64,000 bases of DNA, taken from NCBI RefSeq assembly GCF_013375155.1, contig NZ_JABXOF010000002.1:62001-126000 (forward strand), written 5' to 3'. A model generated the notes under the pieces. The model saw only the letters and a list, made by a program, of their open reading frames with translations. It searched no databases and was not told where the DNA came from. Every line of letters begins with the position of its first letter. Position 1 is the first letter of the stretch. A program made the position numbers and the translations under genes. This DNA is from Serratia ureilytica (GTDB lineage Bacteria; Pseudomonadota; Gammaproteobacteria; Enterobacterales; Enterobacteriaceae). Positions 45,686-54,880 of the stretch are shown here, piece after piece.

Positions 45686-46954
45686 ATGCAAAACCCGGTC
45701 AGGCCACTCGCCGCCCTTCCCGACAGCGAACAGGCGCATTCTTCCGTGCAATGGCTGCTGCTGGGCGCCGTCGCCATCACAGGCGTTTGGTTCGCCCCCT
45801 ATTTATCGTTGGTGATTTGCAGCGGCTTGATCGCCGCCTTTATGCTGCTGCGCCAGCAACCCGATCGCGTGCTGAATCTCACCGCCTTCCTGCTGCTGAC
45901 CGTGATATCCGCGGTGCCGCTGGCGACGAAGAACCTCGAGCCGGTGATGAACGACAAGGTGAACTACTACCTTGAGATGCAGCAGTACAGCGGCTACGGC
46001 CTGATGGACTGGTTGGCGCAGTTTTCCGGCACCGACTTTGTCTCGCACCTGTTGTTTAAACTGACTGCCACCTGGTTTGGCGTCGGTAATGGCGCATTCG
46101 CCGCCTTCTTCCTTATCAGCTTTTCGCTGCTGGCGCTGGGCGTTTACCGCCTGTCGCGCACTTACTTTGCCGTGATCCTGTTTTTGTTCTGCTGCCAGTA
46201 CAATTTCCAGGGGCTGTACGGCAACCTGTTGCGGCAGGGGCTGGCGCTCTCTTTCCTGGTGCTGGCCGTGTCGGAACAGCACCGCGGCCGCATGCTGCTC
46301 TGGATCGTGATGGCGTCCTTCAGCCATTTTTCCGCTTTCCTGTTTCTGCCCTATCTGCTGCTGCCCGCGCGCTGGCGCACCGTGGGCACTCTGCCGGTGC
46401 TGGCGCTGTTCGCCGCCTGTTACCTCGGCGGCGCGGTGCTGATGCCTAAACTGATTGCCGTCGTCGGCAACGACTTTCTGGCCTCGCGCGCCGAAGCCTA
46501 CGTCAGCGGCGACTTCGGTAATAACCCGGTGCGCAAAATCCAAATCACGCTGCTGTACGTCGGCGTGGTGGAGGCGCTGTATCAATTCGCCCGCTACAAG
46601 TTCCGCACGCCATCGCCTCAGTTTGTACAAGCCGCCTATGCCGTGCGCCTGATGTTCCTTTATAACTGCGCGGTGTTCTTCGCCACCATCAGCTTTGAAG
46701 AGGTGGCCAACCGTTATTCATTCAACATGATGATCTTCGTGCTGATCTTTATGGTGATGGTATGCGGCAATCTGAAAGACGCGATAAGCCGGGTGCTGCT
46801 AACGTTGCTGTGCTTCTCGCTGGGCATCGCGTCCTATCTGTATATCAACCAGGTCGGCGTGCAGCAGTTTTGGTACGGCGATCTGCAGGCGCTGGTGACC
46901 GACAGCCTGCCGACAATCCTCAATAAGCTGAATCTCGCCGGCACGCCGTGGTGA
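45686..46954 (+). CDS. EpsG-family (Wzy-like) membrane protein
   Basis: 422 residues from ATG 45686, which has GGAGC five bases upstream; ATG 45674 is four codons longer. Ten or more membrane helices with the EpsG-type loop VNYYLEMQQYSGYGLMDWLA and FSHFSAFLFLPYLLL. EpsG proteins polymerise or help polymerise repeat units in Wzx/Wzy systems. The exopolysaccharide locus at 22-36 kb has a flippase but no polymerase, so this gene, 10 kb away and divergent, is a candidate Wzy. That link is inferred. A strong terminator follows. Confidence 0.78.
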   Translation: MQNPVRPLAALPDSEQAHSSVQWLLLGAVAITGVWFAPYLSLVICSGLIAAFMLLRQQPDRVLNLTAFLLLTVISAVPLATKNLEPVMNDKVNYYLEMQQYSGYGLMDWLAQFSGTDFVSHLLFKLTATWFGVGNGAFAAFFLISFSLLALGVYRLSRTYFAVILFLFCCQYNFQGLYGNLLRQGLALSFLVLAVSEQHRGRMLLWIVMASFSHFSAFLFLPYLLLPARWRTVGTLPVLALFAACYLGGAVLMPKLIAVVGNDFLASRAEAYVSGDFGNNPVRKIQITLLYVGVVEALYQFARYKFRTPSPQFVQAAYAVRLMFLYNCAVFFATISFEEVANRYSFNMMIFVLIFMVMVCGNLKDAISRVLLTLLCFSLGIASYLYINQVGVQQFWYGDLQALVTDSLPTILNKLNLAGTPW

Positions 46955-46978
46955 GCTCGCCGCGTTAACACCGGCCAG

Positions 46979-47013
46979 GCCCCCTCTCCTCTCGGCGGCG
47001 AGGGGGCATTTTT
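46979..47013 (+). terminator. Rho-independent terminator after the EpsG gene
   Basis: GCCCCCTC and GAGGGGGC arms (eight pairs) with a 13-base loop, then ATTTTT. It lies between convergent genes, ending the plus-strand transcript. Confidence 0.75.
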
Positions 47014-47016
47014 CGT

Positions 47017-48600
47017 TCACGGCTGCGTTTTATTCACCCGATCCAAATACAGCATGCTGTTGGCGATATCCACCCGGGCATCTTCAACATTGTCCCGTAA
47101 TGCCACCAGCGTTTGCCCCTGCAGCGCCAGCACATAAGGCGAACTGGCCTGCAGTTCCCGTTGCAGCGCGGCGTAACGTGCGCTGCGCGCTGCGCTGTCG
47201 CCTTCCGCAGCCGCCGCACGCGTTTCCGCGCTGATGGCGGGAATGCTCCACTGGGTGCGCCAGGCCAGGGTCTTCGGCCCGCCCGGCACATTGTAGGCAA
47301 AGGCGCTGGCGTTGGTGTTCGGATCCAGATAGTCGGCGCCCCAATAGGTGAAGATCGCCTGGAAATCGCGGCCGCGCATCTTGCCCCACAGATCGCTCTC
47401 CACCACCGGATGAATGTCCAGCCGCAGCCCAGCCTGCGCAAAGCTGGCCTGCAGCGCCTGCGCGATGTCGGTATACGGCGGCTGGTTGATGACGATCAGG
47501 CTGATGCTTGTGCCCTCGTTGATGCCGGCATCGCGCAGGATCTGTTTGGCCTTGTCCACATCGAGCTTAAACGGCCGCTCGTCGAGCGCACCGTCCAAGC
47601 CCTGCGGCAAGAAGGCCTGATGCACGCGATATTGCCCTTTCAGCAACCGTTCGGCGATGCTCTGATAATCCACCAACCAGCGCGCCGCCTGCCACAGCGC
47701 CGGATTGCCCAGCGCCGGGTTGTCTTTGCTGCCGGTATTGAAACCGAGGTAATACACCTTGGGCGCATCGGCCTGCTCAATGCGCACGCCCGGCGCTTTG
47801 CGCAGCGAGTCGAACTGGTCAGCGCCCAGATCGTAGGCCACGTCGGCATCCCCCTTCAGCAACAGTAAACGGCGGGTGCCGGCATCGCTGACGTTCTTGA
47901 ATAACACCGTTTTCAACCGGGCCGGCGACGGCGCGTAATCGTTGCGGCCAAACAGCAGTGCCTCATGCGGCACATAGTTATTCACCCGATACGGGCCGCC
48001 GCCGGCCGAATGGTTGCGCAGCCAGGCGTTCCCGAAGTCCCCCTGCTGCGCGTGTTCGCTCAACAGCTTCTCATCCACGATCGAAGCCACGTTCGCCGTC
48101 AGCAGCCGCAGCGCCAGCTCGCTGCCGATGTTGGCCGACCAACTGAGCTGCACCTGGTTATCCCCGATCTTCTTCAGCTGCTGCTCGACGTTATCCGGCG
48201 TCCAGCCAAACTCAGCGAGAATAAAGGACGGCGCCTTGTTCAGCTTCACCGCACGCACCAGTGAGTAAATCACGTCCTCGGGACGCAGCGGATTGCCGGA
48301 AGCGAAACGTTGTTGCGGCTTCAGGGTAAAGATCAGGCTGCGCCCATCGGCGCCCGCTTGCCAACGGGCGGCGGCGTCCGGCACCAACTTTTGCGGCGCA
48401 CCGCGATCCGGCGCCACCAGGCGCTGATAGAGATTGACCAGATTGGCCGAGCTGACGGTTTCAAAGCTCTCCGCCGGATCGAGGCTGATGATGCCCTCGA
48501 GCGAACTGACCACCACCAAGGTATCCGGCGGGGTGGCGGCCTGCGCGCCGAAAGCGGTCGCCAGCGCGCCATATAATAAGGTTGGGATTAACCGTTTCAT
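47017..48600 (-). CDS. ABC transporter substrate-binding protein (family 5), second copy
   Basis: 527 residues from ATG 48600, which gives a clean signal peptide (MKRLIPTLLYGALATAFGAQA). Body motifs GNPLRPEDVIYSLVRAVKLN, NHSAGGGPYRVNNYVPHEAL and YWGADYLDPNTNASAFAYN match the binding protein at 52154-53722 almost position for position, so the two are paralogues. It lies downstream of the ATPase gene after a 132-base gap that contains a small hairpin. It may give the transporter a second ligand range. Ligand unknown. Confidence 0.88.
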   Translation of the reverse strand: MKRLIPTLLYGALATAFGAQAATPPDTLVVVSSLEGIISLDPAESFETVSSANLVNLYQRLVAPDRGAPQKLVPDAAARWQAGADGRSLIFTLKPQQRFASGNPLRPEDVIYSLVRAVKLNKAPSFILAEFGWTPDNVEQQLKKIGDNQVQLSWSANIGSELALRLLTANVASIVDEKLLSEHAQQGDFGNAWLRNHSAGGGPYRVNNYVPHEALLFGRNDYAPSPARLKTVLFKNVSDAGTRRLLLLKGDADVAYDLGADQFDSLRKAPGVRIEQADAPKVYYLGFNTGSKDNPALGNPALWQAARWLVDYQSIAERLLKGQYRVHQAFLPQGLDGALDERPFKLDVDKAKQILRDAGINEGTSISLIVINQPPYTDIAQALQASFAQAGLRLDIHPVVESDLWGKMRGRDFQAIFTYWGADYLDPNTNASAFAYNVPGGPKTLAWRTQWSIPAISAETRAAAAEGDSAARSARYAALQRELQASSPYVLALQGQTLVALRDNVEDARVDIANSMLYLDRVNKTQP

Positions 48601-48732
48601 CGATACACTCTCCACAATCACGCGGTTGCGTTGTTTTTCGAGTGTAGGGGGTAAGAATTAACAGAAGAACGACGATAAATTGCTTTATTTATTACCAAGA
48701 TGGATATGCCCGCCGCATTGACGGGCATTGGC

Positions 48733-49404
48733 TCAGGCAAGGAGACGGCCGTGCGCCATCGCCACCGCGCGATCGCACATATGGTCGATCACATCCGCAT
48801 CGTGACTGACCAGCACCAGAGTCAGATCGCCCGCCTGTTTCAGCTCGTTGAGCAAGTTGAGGATCTCCGCCTGCACCGACATGTCCAATGCCGAGGTCGG
48901 CTCATCCAGCAGCAGCAGCTTCGGCCGCAACAGCAAGGCGCGCACGATCGCCACGCGCTGCCGTTGGCCGCCCGACAGCTGATGCGGATAGCGATCCAGC
49001 AGGCGCGGATCCAATCCTACCTGGCGAAAGCCCGCGCTGATTTTGCGTTCGATGTCGCTTTCTTGCAGCAGTTTGAGCGGTTCCGACAACGTGCGCAACA
49101 GCCGGTGCTTGGGGTGTAGCGAAGCATAAGGATCCTGAAACACCATCTGCACTTCACGCCGCAGTTCGCCGGTGAACGCCTGCCCCGGCTGCAGCCGCCG
49201 CCCGAGCAGTTCAAAACCGCCGCGCCAGCTGTCGTTCAGCCCGGCCAACACCCACAGCAGCGAGGACTTGCCGCAGCCGGAAGGCCCCACCAGGCCGAAG
49301 CACTCGCCCGGTTCGATACGCAGGTTAACGTCGTGCACCACGGTGCGCTGTTCATAGCCCTGGCGATGGCTGACGCTGAGGTTCTCCAGTGCAATCACGC
49401 TCAT
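48733..49404 (-). CDS. Peptide-type ABC transporter ATP-binding protein (DppF/NikE-like)
   Basis: 223 residues from ATG 49404 (overlapping the preceding stop by four bases). Walker A GPSGCGKSSLL, signature LSGGQRQRVAIVRAL, Walker B LLLLDEPTSALD. It is shorter than DppF (about 330) and lacks the oligopeptide C-terminal extension, more like NikE. It energises import as a heterodimer with the next-upstream ATPase. Confidence 0.9.
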   Translation of the reverse strand: MSVIALENLSVSHRQGYEQRTVVHDVNLRIEPGECFGLVGPSGCGKSSLLWVLAGLNDSWRGGFELLGRRLQPGQAFTGELRREVQMVFQDPYASLHPKHRLLRTLSEPLKLLQESDIERKISAGFRQVGLDPRLLDRYPHQLSGGQRQRVAIVRALLLRPKLLLLDEPTSALDMSVQAEILNLLNELKQAGDLTLVLVSHDADVIDHMCDRAVAMAHGRLLA

Positions 49405-50243
49405 TTCAATGCCTCCAGCAGCGCGCGATCCAGCACCGGCAGCGGCTTGCCGCGCGTCTCGCGGCTCGGCCGACACGCCCACAGCGTGCGAGTATAAGGG
49501 TGCGTGGCCTGCGCCAGCTCTGCTGCCGGCAGCTGATCCAACAGCTCGCCTTTGTACATCACCAGTACCCGCTCGCAGTGGTGCGCCACCTGCTGCAGAT
49601 CGTGGCTGATCAGGATCAGCCCCATATTACGTTGCGCCACCAGATTTTCTATCAGCTGCAGCACCTGATCGCGCATCTGGTGATCCAGCGCCGATGTGGG
49701 TTCGTCGGCAATCAGCAGCTGCGGATCGTTGATCAGGGCGATGGCCAGCATCACCCGCTGCCCCATCCCGCCGGAGAGCTGATGCGGATAGCGGCGACAC
49801 AGCGCCACCGGATCGGGCAAGCCCACCGCCGCCAGCATCTCCAGCACTTTTTCACGCCGCTCGGCGCGGCTCAGCTTGGCATGCAACACCAGCGGCTCCT
49901 CCACCTGACGGCCAATCGGCTGATTGGGATTCAACGCATGCTTGGGATCTTGCATCACCATCGCCACCCGGTCGCCGCGCAGTCGGCTCCACTGGCGCTC
50001 GCTCAGGCGCGTCAAGTCTTCGTCGCCCAGCGTCAGGCGCTGCGCCCGCAGCTGCAACGGCGGCGGCAATAGCCCCATCAGCGCACGCGCGGTCAACGAT
50101 TTGCCGGAGCCGGACTCACCGACCAGCGCCAGCCGCTCCCGCCCCATGCTGAACGAAATATTCTTCACCAGCGCCGCCGGCTGCGGCCCCGGCACGCCGA
50201 TCGCCAAACGTTCAACGGTCAATAAGGTGTTATCAGTGCCCAT
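49401..50243 (-). CDS. Peptide-type ABC transporter ATP-binding protein (DppD/NikD-like)
   Basis: 280 residues from ATG 50243, giving MGTDNTLLTVERLAIGVPGP. Walker A GESGSGKSLTARAL, signature LSGGMGQRVMLAIAL, Walker B LLIADEPTSALD. It overlaps the upstream permease gene by 11 bases and the downstream ATPase by four, so the five transport genes form one operon. It lacks an obvious C-terminal oligo_HPY cysteine motif of larger DppD proteins. Confidence 0.9.
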   Translation of the reverse strand: MGTDNTLLTVERLAIGVPGPQPAALVKNISFSMGRERLALVGESGSGKSLTARALMGLLPPPLQLRAQRLTLGDEDLTRLSERQWSRLRGDRVAMVMQDPKHALNPNQPIGRQVEEPLVLHAKLSRAERREKVLEMLAAVGLPDPVALCRRYPHQLSGGMGQRVMLAIALINDPQLLIADEPTSALDHQMRDQVLQLIENLVAQRNMGLILISHDLQQVAHHCERVLVMYKGELLDQLPAAELAQATHPYTRTLWACRPSRETRGKPLPVLDRALLEALK

Positions 50244-51102
50244 GACGAGGATCCATTTTATCGCGCAGGCCATCGCCCAGCAGGTTAAAGGCCAGGCTGG
50301 CGAACAGGATCGCCCCGCCCGGTGCGGCGGCGACCCACCATTGATCGAAAATCACTTTACTGCCTTCGGCCACCATCGAGCCCCATTCGGCGGTCGGCGG
50401 CGCGACGCCCATGCCGAGGAACCCCAGACCGGCGGCGGACAGGATGATGCCGCCCAGGCTCAGCGCCGCGCGCACCACCGCGCTGGGCAGGCATAAAGGT
50501 AAAATGTGGCCGACCATCAGCCGCAGCCCGTTGATGCCCTGCATGCGCGCCGCCGCCAGATAATCGCTGCGGCGCAGCGCCAGCGTTTCGGCCCGCGCCT
50601 GACGGGCAAAGGCTGGCCAGCTGGTCAGCGCCAGCGCCAGCGCGCCGTTCATCAGCCCCGGCCCCATCACCGCCACGAACGCCAGCGCGATCACCAGGCT
50701 CGGCAACGACAGGAAAATATCGGTCAGACGCATCAAGATGCGTTCTGCCCAGCCGCCGAGATAACCGGCACAGATGCCCACCAGCAGACCGATAGGAATG
50801 GTCAGCACCAGAATCAGCGACACCAGAATCAGCGTCGGCCGCGCGCCGTAAATCACGCGGGAGAGCAAGTCGCGGCCGAAACCGTCGGTGCCCAACCAAT
50901 GCGTGGCGGAAGGCGGCAGCAGCCGCAGCTCGATATGCTGCAAATTGGGATCGAAAGGCGCCAACCACGGGGCCAGCAGTGCGGTGACGATCAGGATCGC
51001 CACCAGCGCTGCGCCGAGCGTCAGCGTGGTCAGCCGCTGACCGGTGCGATAGCCGACGGCCGGCTCGCTTTGAGGTTCGTGTTCAGAGAGATATTGGCTC
51101 AT
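50233..51102 (-). CDS. Peptide-type ABC transporter permease (DppC family)
   Basis: 289 residues from ATG 51102 (MSQYLSEHEPQ); the longer frame extends into the neighbouring permease and is spurious. Six helices, with the EAA-type loop TLALRRSDYLAAARMQGING near the middle that contacts the ATPase, and the N-terminal LAPFDPNLQHI and HWLGTDGFGRDLLSRVIYG signatures of DppC. It pairs with the next upstream permease, whose stop it overlaps by four bases. Confidence 0.92.
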   Translation of the reverse strand: MSQYLSEHEPQSEPAVGYRTGQRLTTLTLGAALVAILIVTALLAPWLAPFDPNLQHIELRLLPPSATHWLGTDGFGRDLLSRVIYGARPTLILVSLILVLTIPIGLLVGICAGYLGGWAERILMRLTDIFLSLPSLVIALAFVAVMGPGLMNGALALALTSWPAFARQARAETLALRRSDYLAAARMQGINGLRLMVGHILPLCLPSAVVRAALSLGGIILSAAGLGFLGMGVAPPTAEWGSMVAEGSKVIFDQWWVAAAPGGAILFASLAFNLLGDGLRDKMDPRHGH

Positions 51103-52154
51103 CGGGTTCGCGGATCCACTAGATAGGTCAAGGCATCGGCCAGGGTATTCAACAGCACGAAACAGGTGCCGATCAGCAGCGTGGCGCCGAGGATCGCCGG
51201 GGTGTCGGCGGCAAACAGCGCCGAGGTCAGATAGCGCCCGACGCCGGGCCAGGCGAACACTGTTTCGGTCAATACCGCGCCCTCCAACAGGCTGGCATAG
51301 GAGAGAGACAGTACGGTGATCAGCGTGCCCAGCACGTTGGGAAACACATGGCGCAGCAGAATGCGCAGGCGGCCGGCCCCCTTGGAACGCGCCAGCGTCA
51401 CGTATTCCTTGTTGCATTCTTCCAGCATCGCCGCCCGCAGCAATCGGGTAATGCCGGCCATCGACAGCAGCGCCAACGCCACTACCGGCAGCCACAGGTG
51501 GCCGATGGCGTTGTAGAACATTTCGCGATCGCCGGACAGCCAGCTGTCGATCAACACGAAACCGCTGCGCGGCTCCATGCTGTACAAGTAGATGTCGTCA
51601 AGCCGCCCCGGCCCCGCCGACCAGTGCAGCGTGGCATAGAACAGCAGCAGCCCGAGCAGGCTCAGCCAGAAAATCGGTACCGAATAGCCGATCAGCGACA
51701 GCAGACGCGCCGCGTTATCCAGCCAGCTGCCTGGTTTGAGCACCGCCAGAAACGCCAGCGTAATGCCGCCGAGGGCGCCGAGGATAATGGCGCAGGTGGC
51801 TAACTCCACCGTCGCCGGGAAAGTACGCAGCAGATCGCTCAACACCGGCTGGGCGGTTATGCGTGAAATGCCTAAATCGCCGTGCGCCAGGTGCACCAGA
51901 TAGCGCCAAAATTGCACCGGCAGCGGCTGATCCAGCCCCAGGTCATGACGCACCTGCGCATAGGTGGCTTCGCTGGCGTGATCGCCCGCCACCTGCAGCG
52001 CCGGATCGATCGGCGCCAGGTGCGACAGCATAAAGGTGAACAGCAGCAGGCCGAGCAGCGTTAACGCCAGCGACAACACGCCGCCGAGCAGCCGCCCGCC
52101 CCAGCGCCAATACCGCCGGGCTAGCCCGGCGGAGGCGGAGAGTTCAGCGGCCAT
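51099..52154 (-). CDS. Peptide-type ABC transporter permease (DppB family)
   Basis: 351 residues. N-terminal membrane helix followed by LSHLAPIDPALQVAGDHAS, LGLDQPLPVQFWRYLVHL, and the EAA-type loop MLEECNKEYVTLARSKGAG. These define the DppB family. Start ATG 52154 overlaps the stop of the binding-protein gene by one base. It forms the transmembrane channel with the DppC-type partner. Confidence 0.92.
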   Translation of the reverse strand: MAAELSASAGLARRYWRWGGRLLGGVLSLALTLLGLLLFTFMLSHLAPIDPALQVAGDHASEATYAQVRHDLGLDQPLPVQFWRYLVHLAHGDLGISRITAQPVLSDLLRTFPATVELATCAIILGALGGITLAFLAVLKPGSWLDNAARLLSLIGYSVPIFWLSLLGLLLFYATLHWSAGPGRLDDIYLYSMEPRSGFVLIDSWLSGDREMFYNAIGHLWLPVVALALLSMAGITRLLRAAMLEECNKEYVTLARSKGAGRLRILLRHVFPNVLGTLITVLSLSYASLLEGAVLTETVFAWPGVGRYLTSALFAADTPAILGATLLIGTCFVLLNTLADALTYLVDPRTR

Positions 52155-53722
52155 TACTTGCTGACCTTGCTGTAGAACACCATGTCAGGGTTGATGCCCT
52201 GCACATAGCCCTTGAGGTTGTCACGCACCGCGATCAGGCTGCGCGCCTGCAGGCCGATAACGAACGGCGAGCTTTGCTGCACCTGTTTTTGCAGTTGCTG
52301 ATAGTCGGCCACTCGTTTGGCGGTGTCGTTTTCCGCGGTGGCGGCCAGCGTCAACTTGCTCAGCGCCGGGATCTGCCAGTTGGCTCGCCAGGCCAGCGTC
52401 TTGCTGCCGTCCTCCGGGTTGTAGGCAAAGGCGGCCGCGTTGGTGTTGGGGTCGAAGTAATCCGGCCCCCAGGAGGTCAGCGTCGCATCGTAGTTAAGCG
52501 CTTTCACCTTGGTGGAGACCTGCGAGCTGATGCCCGGCACCAGTTCGACCTTCACGCCGCCCTGAGCAAAACTGGCCTGCAGCGCCTGAGCGATATCCAG
52601 GTACGGCGGCTGGTTGTTGACGTCCAGACGGAAACTGACGTTGCTCAGCCCCGCTTTGGCCAGTATTTCTTTGGCTTTCTGCGGATTGAAGCTGTACGGC
52701 CTATCCTTGAGCGCGCCCAGATAACCGTCCGGCAGGAATGCCTGATGGCTCTGGAACTGCCCTTTCAGCAGATCGTCGGCGATGCCTTGGTAATCGAACA
52801 GCCAGCGCGCCGCCTCCCAAAACGCCGGGTTGCCGAGCGCCGGCGACGCCTTGGCGTTGAACTGCAGGAAATAAAGCGAGGCGTAAGGAATGGCCAACGG
52901 TTTGACGCCCGGCTTGCCCTTCAGGGCCGCCATCTGGTCCGCCCCCAGGTTGCGCGCGATGTCGGCATCGCCCTGCTCAATCAGCAAACGGCGCGCGGCC
53001 GGATCGGGCACGTTTTTGATCAGGATGGTTTTCAACGTCGGCGCCCCTTCCGGCGAGCCGGGGTTCGCGTCCAACACCACCACTTCGTGCGGCACATAGG
53101 TGCGGATTTTGTAAGGGCCGCTGCCGGCGGAGTGGCTGTTCAACCATTGGTGCCCCAGATCGTCGCCCTGCTGGTGCGCCAGCGCCTCTTTGGCGTCGAC
53201 GATCGAGGATACCGGCGCCGACAGCAGACTGAGCACGAAGGCCGGGCTGACGTTTTCATCCCAGCTGATTTTTACCGTATGGTCATCCACCTTGGTCAGG
53301 TGTTGATCCACGTTCTTCGCGTTCCAGCCCAGCTGCGTCAGGATAAACGACGGTTCGAGATTGAGTTTCACCACCCGTGAAAGCGAAAAGATCACGTCCT
53401 CCGGCCGCAGCGGGTTGCCGCTGGCGAATTTGGCGTCCGGGCGCAGGCTGAAGGTCAGGCTGCGGTTATCGGCGCCGGCCTGCCAACGGCTGGCCAGGGT
53501 CGGTTTGAGATCGACGGGATTGTGCGGATCGGACTGGATCAGACGTTGATACAGGCTGTTGAACGACTGCACCGTGGTTAACTCAAATCCCTGAGCCGGG
53601 TCAAAGCTGACCACGTCATCGATAGACTGCGCGATCACCAACGTGTTGGCCGGCGTCGCCGCCTGTACGTCAACGCTGGCCGCCACGGCCAAAAACAGCA
53701 AAGAAGGAACGAGCGCTTTCAT
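52154..53722 (-). CDS. ABC transporter substrate-binding protein (family 5), first copy
   Basis: 522 residues with signal peptide MKALVPSLLFLAVAASVDVQA. Family motifs GNPLRPEDVIFSLSRVVKLN, NSHSAGSGPYKIRTYVPHEV and WGPDYFDPNTNAAAFAYN. First gene of the operon that continues with both permeases and both ATPases. It is paralogous to the binding protein at 47017-48600. The ligand cannot be deduced; it resembles dipeptide/oligopeptide binders more than nickel binders. Confidence 0.9.
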   Translation of the reverse strand: MKALVPSLLFLAVAASVDVQAATPANTLVIAQSIDDVVSFDPAQGFELTTVQSFNSLYQRLIQSDPHNPVDLKPTLASRWQAGADNRSLTFSLRPDAKFASGNPLRPEDVIFSLSRVVKLNLEPSFILTQLGWNAKNVDQHLTKVDDHTVKISWDENVSPAFVLSLLSAPVSSIVDAKEALAHQQGDDLGHQWLNSHSAGSGPYKIRTYVPHEVVVLDANPGSPEGAPTLKTILIKNVPDPAARRLLIEQGDADIARNLGADQMAALKGKPGVKPLAIPYASLYFLQFNAKASPALGNPAFWEAARWLFDYQGIADDLLKGQFQSHQAFLPDGYLGALKDRPYSFNPQKAKEILAKAGLSNVSFRLDVNNQPPYLDIAQALQASFAQGGVKVELVPGISSQVSTKVKALNYDATLTSWGPDYFDPNTNAAAFAYNPEDGSKTLAWRANWQIPALSKLTLAATAENDTAKRVADYQQLQKQVQQSSPFVIGLQARSLIAVRDNLKGYVQGINPDMVFYSKVSK

Positions 53723-54001
53723 CTGAAACTCTCCAAGCGGATGGAATTTATAATAATTTCGCGAGTGTATGCGAGCGCGATCGGCAGCTGAAGGTACTTA
53801 AATCACTATAGATATTCTTTTTATGTATATAGATGGGGTTTTGATTATTAGAGCGAGGATTGCGCGGCCGATCGCACTCTCGCGGCACCTCGCAGCAATT
53901 GCCCATTGTCTTTGCGGCGCGATTCGCAGCGATGAAAGTCGAGGTTTGAGTCTGTTTCATCGGGTGATTAACGTGAGCTCGGTCACCCAAAGGACGGGCA
54001 A

Positions 54002-54649
54002 ATGGAAAACCATCCATCAGAAAATGGCTTCTCACTCCGGCATGAGAGAGCGATAGAGCAAACATTGGCAGATATGAACAGCGTGCTGCTTGAGTCGGAT
54101 CTCTTTATGACTCGTCTGACGGTACAAGACAGGCGCTGGCAAAAAGGCAGAAAAAACGGCCATACGTTAAATTGGCGCTCTCTCTTTAAATATCATGCCC
54201 AAATGCCCATAAGTTTCGCTTTTGTCTACCGGCGAATAACCAGCCCGCTGAGCCGTGCAGGCTTTTGTCTGTGCCGTTATCTCCAGGCCGAGAACGTTAT
54301 CGAACTTGTCGCGCTGGAGAATTTCTCCTTGCGCGAAACGCAACATCCACTGAAAGGCAATATGCTGCGCAACTGCTTGCAGGCTCTGTATCTGTATGGC
54401 CTGAACCTGCAAGAGCAGGGGCTGACGCCGGCGTCTCCGCCGGACATGCTGATCAGCCACGCCATTAATCACCGCGTGTTGGCGCTGTATACCCGTCAGG
54501 CCGCCTTTGAAGTGATACCCGGTACCATGACATGTAAAACCAGCTTCAACGCACTGAAAAAGTACATACAATCGCTGGAAAAATACGGTGCCAAATGTGA
54601 TAAGGTGCGTACAAATAACGCGCAAAAAGGAAGCAAAAATGAAAAATAA
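54002..54649 (+). CDS. Unrecognised 215-residue protein
   Basis: Starts at ATG 54002 with AAGGA upstream. I do not recognise a family. It is soluble and mixed alpha/beta in appearance, begins MENHPSENGFSLRHERAIEQ, has a basic stretch near the start (RRWQKGRKNGHTLNWRSLFKY), cysteine-containing FCLCRYLQAENVI, and a basic C-terminus (KKYIQSLEKYGAKCDKVR). Base composition is lower in GC than neighbouring genes, which hints at acquisition. It overlaps the next small gene by 11 bases. It stands alone between an ABC transporter operon and a cbl-like regulator. Confidence 0.6.
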   Translation: MENHPSENGFSLRHERAIEQTLADMNSVLLESDLFMTRLTVQDRRWQKGRKNGHTLNWRSLFKYHAQMPISFAFVYRRITSPLSRAGFCLCRYLQAENVIELVALENFSLRETQHPLKGNMLRNCLQALYLYGLNLQEQGLTPASPPDMLISHAINHRVLALYTRQAAFEVIPGTMTCKTSFNALKKYIQSLEKYGAKCDKVRTNNAQKGSKNEK

Positions 54650-54830
54650 GGATCTGACCGACCCGACGCTCTCCATTCAAGAGCAAAAACGCATCGCCAT
54701 AGAGATTCTACGTCAGTACCATCGCTGGGAGATGGCCAACCCTCGCCCCCCCGAAGAACTCCCGGAATGGGAAGCCATCGGCCCGTTCAGAAAAAGTAAA
54801 CGTCATCTGATCGAACGTACCGACGACTGA
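54639..54830 (+). CDS. Unrecognised 63-residue protein
   Basis: ATG 54639 overlaps the end of the 215-residue gene, with AAAAGGAAG upstream. Sequence MKNKDLTDPTLSIQEQKRIA, then IEILRQYHRWEMANPRPP, EELPEWEAIGPFRKSKRHLIERTDD. It is highly charged, probably helical in the first half, with no membrane segment. No family assigned. The overlap suggests it works with the larger protein. Confidence 0.55.
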   Translation: MKNKDLTDPTLSIQEQKRIAIEILRQYHRWEMANPRPPEELPEWEAIGPFRKSKRHLIERTDD

Positions 54831-54880
54831 TCCCGCATTAGCCCGCAAGCAATCCGGTCCGGCAGGGCAATGACGCGCTG

